Source: Monomorium pharaonis (taxonomy: Eukaryota > Arthropoda > Insecta > Hymenoptera > Formicidae). From it: a DNA stretch of 64,000 bases. Location of the stretch: positions 19,605,686 to 19,669,685 of the forward strand of contig NC_050476.1 in assembly GCF_013373865.1 (NCBI RefSeq), read 5' to 3'. Shown here piece by piece: positions 62,437-64,000 of this stretch (position 1 is the stretch's first letter; every line of letters starts with the position of its first letter). Below the pieces are notes generated by a model that saw only the letters and a program-made list of their open reading frames with translations, made no database searches and was not told where the DNA came from. The translations under genes and the position numbers were made by a program.

Positions 62437-62630
62437 CACAGAGAGAAAGATTTCTCTAGATTTAATAAACAGTTTTGTTCGACTCTAAAGCATATATTTT
62501 TTTTTGGTTTTAACAAATTTAAAATATATTTCTTTGGATTTAATAACATTTGTTAGAAACAAAGAAATATATGCTTTGGAATAGTCGAACAAAACGGTTT
62601 GTTAAATTTAAAGAAATCTTTCCCTCTGTG
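62437..62630. mobile_element. MITE, subfamily F (CACAGAGAGAAAGATTTCT termini, TG duplication)
   Basis: The 194-bp foldback has ends CACAGAGAGAAAGATTTCTC and AAGAAATCTTTCCCTCTGTG, flanked by TG on both sides (62435..62436, 62631..62632). Inner inverted blocks include AGCATATATTT / AAATATATGCT and GTTTTGTTCGACT / AGTCGAACAAAAC. It is non-coding. Confidence 0.88.
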
Positions 62631-62632
62631 TG

Positions 62633-64000
62633 TTATGAAATAAAATAAAATTTATAAAAGAAAACAAAGTGCTGTAATTCTTAAGAATTAACAATTTTGT
62701 CTCCGAAATAATACCTATTCTATATATAAGTTATACATTTCATACATAAATATAGATTTCATAAAATAAATATATATTTATGTGTCACTTTTGTAATAAA
62801 AATATTTTTGATAATACTTTTGTTAAAGCAAGAGAGCCACCGAAGATGCAAAAAATCGAAATTTTTATCCAATTAACTTCCACCCCTATATTACAAAAAA
62901 AACAAAAAAACAAAACAGGAGTAAAACTGCCTAAAATAGCGATCTCGTCGGTGCAATCTCGTTTCGGGCTCACCGGTAGCCTCGCTTTCAAGCCGAAAAC
63001 GGAAAACTCGACATAAAGCCGCGCTACAACGGAAGATGATGTGAAATCGAAAAGGGAGTCTCGGGGCTACCCTGTGTTTACACGGTGCGGCGCGCCGCCC
63101 CGTGAGCATTAGCTCTATCTTTCTACCGCCCAATCCCGCGTTTCTGAAATGCAAATTCTACCGAAACGAGCGGATGGCGAAATGAGGGGATGCGGCGCGA
63201 CGACGACGATCTAACCGTCGGTTCCCGCGACTTGTCCAGGACGCGTCGTATTCGTCGTCGCGTCGGTAAGAAACGGAAGTCTCTCCGATAGCCTTCGTAC
63301 GCCAGTCGTAGAATCATGAAATAGAGCCGATCCGATTGGATATTTTGTTATATATTTAAAAATACGATCGTATTATATTGTAAATGTCGAAATATACTCT
63401 GACAATTTAAACTAGAAATCGTTTTGTGATTATTCTAAACAAGTGGTCTTATTACAGCACCAATTTAAGTTTAAATTGAAATCTAACTTTTAGTCCAACT
63501 GTTAAGGTTAAAAATAAATGTATGTCCACATTTAATGCCCCATTATATACATTATTTAACAATGAGTAACAAACAAATTTTCCATGAGTATTAATAACAG
63601 TTCATGAATTACTTCCTCAAACTATTAATAGACTTTTAGACTATTAATAGAATTGTTTTGTTTTAGTAGGTTGCTAAAAGTAGCAATGTTTGCGCATTAA
63701 TAAAGAATATAGGGAATACCTTACAAGATTTTGCTACGTATATTATAAACGCATTATGGATGTGAAGACAAACCTAACTATTATTGACGACTTTCTTTCA
63801 AGAAATGCGTTGATATAGAGTCGTCATCAGCGTTGACATATGTCGAGTTCACGAAGACCCCGTTACTCCATCATTTTCTTATAGCAAATTCCCATGTGAT
63901 TTTCATTTAGACTTCTATAGAGAGTGCAAAGAAGCTATACATTTAATGACAGACAAATAATGCGCGGTGCTTCGAAATTTGCAAAAACGTAATAATTCAA
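62633..64000. other. Non-coding, inferred intron / upstream region
   Basis: A CpG-rich island at about 62940-63320 lies within AT-rich DNA, with a small duplication of ACTATTAATAGA near 63615-63650. No N-terminal ss exon was recognised before the window ends. Confidence 0.45.

Noticed and set aside
1..64000. CRISPR arrays, tRNA or rRNA genes, viral or bacterial gene clusters
   Set aside because: No regularly spaced direct repeats with unique spacers, no cloverleaf with a GGTTCRA-type arm, no rRNA-like conserved blocks and no long ORFs were seen.

Overview
This window looks like nuclear DNA from an insect. I think Hymenoptera, probably an ant, is most likely. That rests on undepleted CpG throughout, CpG-dense islands alternating with very AT-rich DNA, many GA/CT microsatellites and numerous small palindromic DNA transposons. 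The species cannot be named from sequence alone. There is no sign of prokaryotic gene organisation: no operons, no ribosome binding sites and no long ORFs.

Only one protein-coding segment can be supported. It is a 191-bp minus-strand exon (4722..4912) with a consensus acceptor and donor, encoding the basic helix-loop-helix domain of the aryl hydrocarbon receptor orthologue (spineless, ss, in insects). Neither the PAS-domain exons, which should lie at lower coordinates, nor the short N-terminal exon, which should lie at higher coordinates, was recognised. The window is therefore read as the interior of a very large ss gene: 1..4721 is the intron 3' of the bHLH exon, and 4913 onward is the intron and/or 5' region upstream of it, at least 59 kb long. 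The other open frames are short, low-complexity or made of microsatellites, and I treat them as chance.

The remaining DNA holds three kinds of material. (1) Mobile-element debris: a decayed LINE reverse-transcriptase 3' end with a TCAA-type tail beside a 10-bp minisatellite (661..1357); a hAT-type non-autonomous element with an exact 8-bp duplication (36304..36552); and about fifteen small inverted-repeat elements (MITEs). Most MITEs have termini resembling CACNGA followed by an A-rich stretch, and a 2-bp duplication that is TA, CA or TG. (2) Simple repeats (CT, GA, CA, GTGC, CGA, GGA, TTC). (3) CpG-dense islands of 0.3-0.8 kb separated by AT-rich DNA with homeodomain-like TAATTA cores. These are plausible cis-regulatory modules of a developmental regulator, but that is inference.

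The most informative oddities are: a local duplication at 45382..46520 whose second copy is interrupted by a MITE, giving a filled/empty-site comparison; a 446-bp near-perfect foldback (21710..22155) and a rearranged relative (54046..54401); a 118-bp stand-alone hairpin (6591..6708); and the shared termini with relaxed 2-bp target duplications across several MITE subfamilies. I saw no convincing new multi-gene system.
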